Of a stretch of DNA of 64,000 nt, positions 61,924 to 64,000 are shown piece by piece. The position numbers and the translations under genes are program-made. The stretch is from Gudongella oleilytica. GTDB taxonomy: Bacteria > Bacillota > Clostridia > Tissierellales > Tissierellaceae. The notes under the pieces were generated by a model that was not told where the DNA came from, made no database searches, and was given only the letters and a program-made list of their open reading frames with translations. Positions within the stretch are counted from its first letter, which is position 1. The number at the start of each line of letters is the position of its first letter. Where the stretch lies: the NCBI RefSeq assembly GCF_004101785.1, contig NZ_CP035130.1, forward strand, positions 1,922,001-1,986,000, in the 5' to 3' direction.

Positions 61924-62961
61924 CTATTTAGTGAAGCCCTCTGTGGATGCACGTTTGTGTAGCTGGTAAGGCACGATTACGCTTTTTCCCCTTGTTCCAT
62001 TCAAAATTGAATCAATGACAAGCTTTACCGATTCCTCGCCCAGTCTTCCGGGATTGATCTCTATGGAGGTGATTGGAATGTTGCATCTTCTTGACAATAC
62101 GCTGTTATTAAAGCTTGAAACGGCAACATCCTCAGGGATCCTCAAGCCGCTTTCAAGAAGAGCCGTCGCAGCGCCAAATGCCAGCACGTCGTCTGTTGCA
62201 ATGATACCATCTATTCTGTTTACTGGATCAGATATCCTCTTGCCAAAGTTATAACCTGTCTCCTCATCAAATTTTCCTACGAGTATATGGTCGTCAGTGT
62301 ACGGGATCCCGGATTCCTCGAGGGCTTTTCTGAAGCCCGTTATCCTCATTCTTGTAACTGTAAGCTCTTTGCCTCCGGATATCAATACAAGCCTTCTGAA
62401 GCCCTTGCTTATCATATAGCTTGTCAGCTCATACGCAGCCATTATATTATCATTATCAGCATGGTTAAAGCTCATTTGTCCATTGTCCGGAGATCCTATG
62501 ACTGAATAAGGGAAGTCTACGGAATCGAGATAAGCTATGGACTTGTCGTCCTTTCTGCTCGTCATAAGGAGAATCCCGTCTACCTTGGAGGCATTTATCA
62601 TGGCTTTTATGGCGTTAACCTGCCCGTCCTCATCGCCATGATGCGACACCAGCAATATGTCGTATCCCATCTCTGACGAGGTTCTTATTATACCGCTCAG
62701 TGCTTCTGGAAAGAAGGGATTTGACAATGCTTCCCCTGGTCCCTGGGGCATTACAAGGCCTATTGTGCTTGAGATGCTGCTTGCAAGGGATCTGGCAATC
62801 GCATTTGGATGGTATCCCATTTTTTCCATGCATTTAATGACCCTTTCAGTTGTTTCTATGCTGATCCTCGGATTACCTGATACGACACGGGATACTGTGG
62901 AGGGTGAAACACCCGCCATCCTTGCCACATCTCTAATGGTTATCCTCTTGATTTCTCTCAT
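61924..62961 (-). CDS. LacI family transcriptional regulator
   Basis: About 345 residues: N-terminal LacI helix-turn-helix (ITIRDVARMAGVSPSTVSRV) with hinge helix NAIARSLA, then a periplasmic-binding-protein-like sensor domain (TIGLVMPQGPGEA, DGIIATDDVLAFGAATAL, SSFNNSVLSR). Controls sugar uptake or use in most cases. Start ATG 62961 has GGGAGTG upstream; GTG 62970 is an alternative. Eighteen bases downstream of the sugar ABC ATPase gene in the same direction, so it probably controls that transporter. Confidence 0.92.
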   Translation of the reverse strand: MREIKRITIRDVARMAGVSPSTVSRVVSGNPRISIETTERVIKCMEKMGYHPNAIARSLASSISSTIGLVMPQGPGEALSNPFFPEALSGIIRTSSEMGYDILLVSHHGDEDGQVNAIKAMINASKVDGILLMTSRKDDKSIAYLDSVDFPYSVIGSPDNGQMSFNHADNDNIMAAYELTSYMISKGFRRLVLISGGKELTVTRMRITGFRKALEESGIPYTDDHILVGKFDEETGYNFGKRISDPVNRIDGIIATDDVLAFGAATALLESGLRIPEDVAVSSFNNSVLSRRCNIPITSIEINPGRLGEESVKLVIDSILNGTRGKSVIVPYQLHKRASTEGFTK

Positions 62962-62978
62962 GGCATCCACTCCCTAAA

Positions 62979-64000
62979 TCATGGATTGATACGAATTCCA
63001 GTCTCTGAATCGAAGAAGTGGATCGCACTTTTATCAAATCCGAAGCTGTGGCTTTCACCCTCTGTGAACTCATGATGACCAGGTACAGATATTACCAGAT
63101 CTGTTCCGTCCTCAAGTTTTGCAAATATGGTTTTTTCCTTTCCAAGCATCTCTATGACGTCGACCTTGGCATTGAAGATATCCTCATAGGTATCGTCACT
63201 GACGAATCTCTCCGGCCTTATTCCCATGGATATCCTCTTGCCTTCAAAAGCAGAAAGGCTTTCTCTGTCTTCCTCGAAAGGGGTAAGTTTGATTGTATTA
63301 TTATTGGATACAAACCTGCCGTTTTTGTATTCACCCTCCAGGATATTCATAGTCGGTGACCCGATAAACCTCGCCACGAAAATATTTACAGGCTTGTTGT
63401 AGAATTCATCAGGTGTTCCAACCTGTTGGACCTTGCCCTTGTCCAGCAATATGATCTTATTTGCCATTGTCATTGCCTCTGTCTGGTCATGGGTGACATA
63501 TATGGTCGTTGTTCCCAGCTGTTTGTGGATCCTGACAAGCTCAACTCTCATGTGTTCTCTCAGCTTTGCATCCAGATTTGAAAGCGGCTCATCCATAAGG
63601 AATACCTTGGGCTTTCTGACGATCGCCCTTCCCAAGGCAACCCTCTGTCTTTGTCCGCCGGATATGTCTGCGGGTTTGGCATAAAGGTTGTTTTCTATCT
63701 GAAGAAGCTCCGCTGCCTCCCTGACTCTCTCATCAATAAGCTTCCTGCTCTCCTTTCTCATGGCAAGGGAAAACGCCATGTTGTCATATACCGTCATATG
63801 CGGATAAAGCGCATATGACTGAAAAACCATAGCTATGTCCCTGTCCTTGGGTGGAACCGTGTTTACCCTTCTGTCGTCGAACATAAGGTCTCCCTCAGTG
63901 ATGGAGTTGAGTCCTGCGATCATCCTTAAAAGGGTGGTTTTTCCGCAGCCTGACGGACCCAGTATTACACAGAATTCCCTGTCATCTATTTCAAGGTCTA
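62979..64000 (-). CDS. sugar ABC transporter ATP-binding protein (MsmX/UgpC/MalK type), N-terminus outside window
   Basis: ATPase subunit driving carbohydrate importers. Walker A GPSGCGKTT (near 63940-63970), Q-loop MVFQSYALYPHMTVYDNMAF, ABC signature DISGGQRQRVALGRA, Walker B VFLMDEPLSNLD, switch His in TIYVTHDQTEAM, then the C-terminal MalK-like TOBE region (about residues 240-340). The reading frame is open to the window end, with about 30 N-terminal residues missing. Shared MsmX-type ATPases serve several sugar importers. Followed by the LacI gene. Confidence 0.92.
   Translation of the reverse strand, partial: DLEIDDREFCVILGPSGCGKTTLLRMIAGLNSITEGDLMFDDRRVNTVPPKDRDIAMVFQSYALYPHMTVYDNMAFSLAMRKESRKLIDERVREAAELLQIENNLYAKPADISGGQRQRVALGRAIVRKPKVFLMDEPLSNLDAKLREHMRVELVRIHKQLGTTTIYVTHDQTEAMTMANKIILLDKGKVQQVGTPDEFYNKPVNIFVARFIGSPTMNILEGEYKNGRFVSNNNTIKLTPFEEDRESLSAFEGKRISMGIRPERFVSDDTYEDIFNAKVDVIEMLGKEKTIFAKLEDGTDLVISVPGHHEFTEGESHSFGFDKSAIHFFDSETGIRINP

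Overview
The window looks like chromosomal backbone of a low-to-moderate GC anaerobic member of the Firmicutes, class Clostridia. The evidence is the Bacillus/Clostridium-type gene order around mfd, spoVG and hpt, butyryl-CoA-type genes (crt, hbd, bcd, etfBA), a neelaredoxin-type superoxide reductase, a tungsten/molybdenum aldehyde:ferredoxin oxidoreductase, a T-box before tyrS and GGAGG-type ribosome sites throughout. I cannot name the genus. I see no prophage, insertion sequence, CRISPR array, tRNA or rRNA gene.

Layout. 1-14.5 kb (reverse strand): hpt, tilS, S1 protein (YabR type), divIC, rqcP, hup, mazG/yabN, MurJ/SpoVB-type flippase, PrsA-type foldase, mfd, pth, prs, glmU, spoVG. This is the classic Firmicutes block, but spoIIE, yabP, yabQ and spoVT are missing from their usual slots. 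14.7-22.2 kb: murC (forward), then hbd, crt, pgi, a PAS-PP2C phosphatase, a PduO-type cobalamin adenosyltransferase and a THUMP rRNA methyltransferase (reverse). 22.4-25.4 kb (forward): superoxide reductase, T-box, tyrS and a decayed PucR/CdaR-type regulator. 25.4-31.1 kb: two M20 amidohydrolases (reverse), then bcd-etfB-etfA (forward). 31.1-38.2 kb (reverse): a sigma-54 activator, an aldehyde:ferredoxin oxidoreductase with a perfect -24/-12 promoter, MoaD-like carrier, glpK, MocA-like transferase and pgeF.

38.3-45.0 kb: MATE exporter, Nudix hydrolase, patatin, mscL, dCMP deaminase, RNase HI and an AGCS amino-acid:sodium symporter behind an unassigned leader. 45.0-53.0 kb (reverse): pgpA, sortase, amino-acid racemase, ndk, apbE, a lipoprotein with two FMN_bind-like repeats, and a TctCBA tripartite transporter. 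53.0-53.8 kb: two divergent XRE regulators flanking a repeated operator. 53.8-64 kb (reverse): glmS, apt, an atypical Mur ligase with an ATP-grasp ligase, DUF5317 and HD-GYP proteins, a 25-residue peptide inside a 202-bp inverted-repeat unit, a conserved protein of unknown function, a LacI regulator and the start-truncated gene of a sugar ABC ATPase.

How the parts fit. Most of the window is housekeeping: translation quality control, cell division, nucleotide salvage and wall precursors. The accessory theme is anaerobic energy metabolism: crotonyl-CoA/butyryl-CoA reduction with electron-transferring flavoproteins, ferredoxin-linked aldehyde oxidation, and probable amino-acid or ureide use (symporter, racemase, amidohydrolases). 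The points most worth following are the lipoprotein/ApbE pair with the altered flavinylation motif SSVT, the ATP-grasp plus Mur-like ligase pair behind an attenuator-like hairpin, the sigma-54 aldehyde oxidoreductase module with a 37-bp palindrome, and the small peptide in the inverted-repeat unit.
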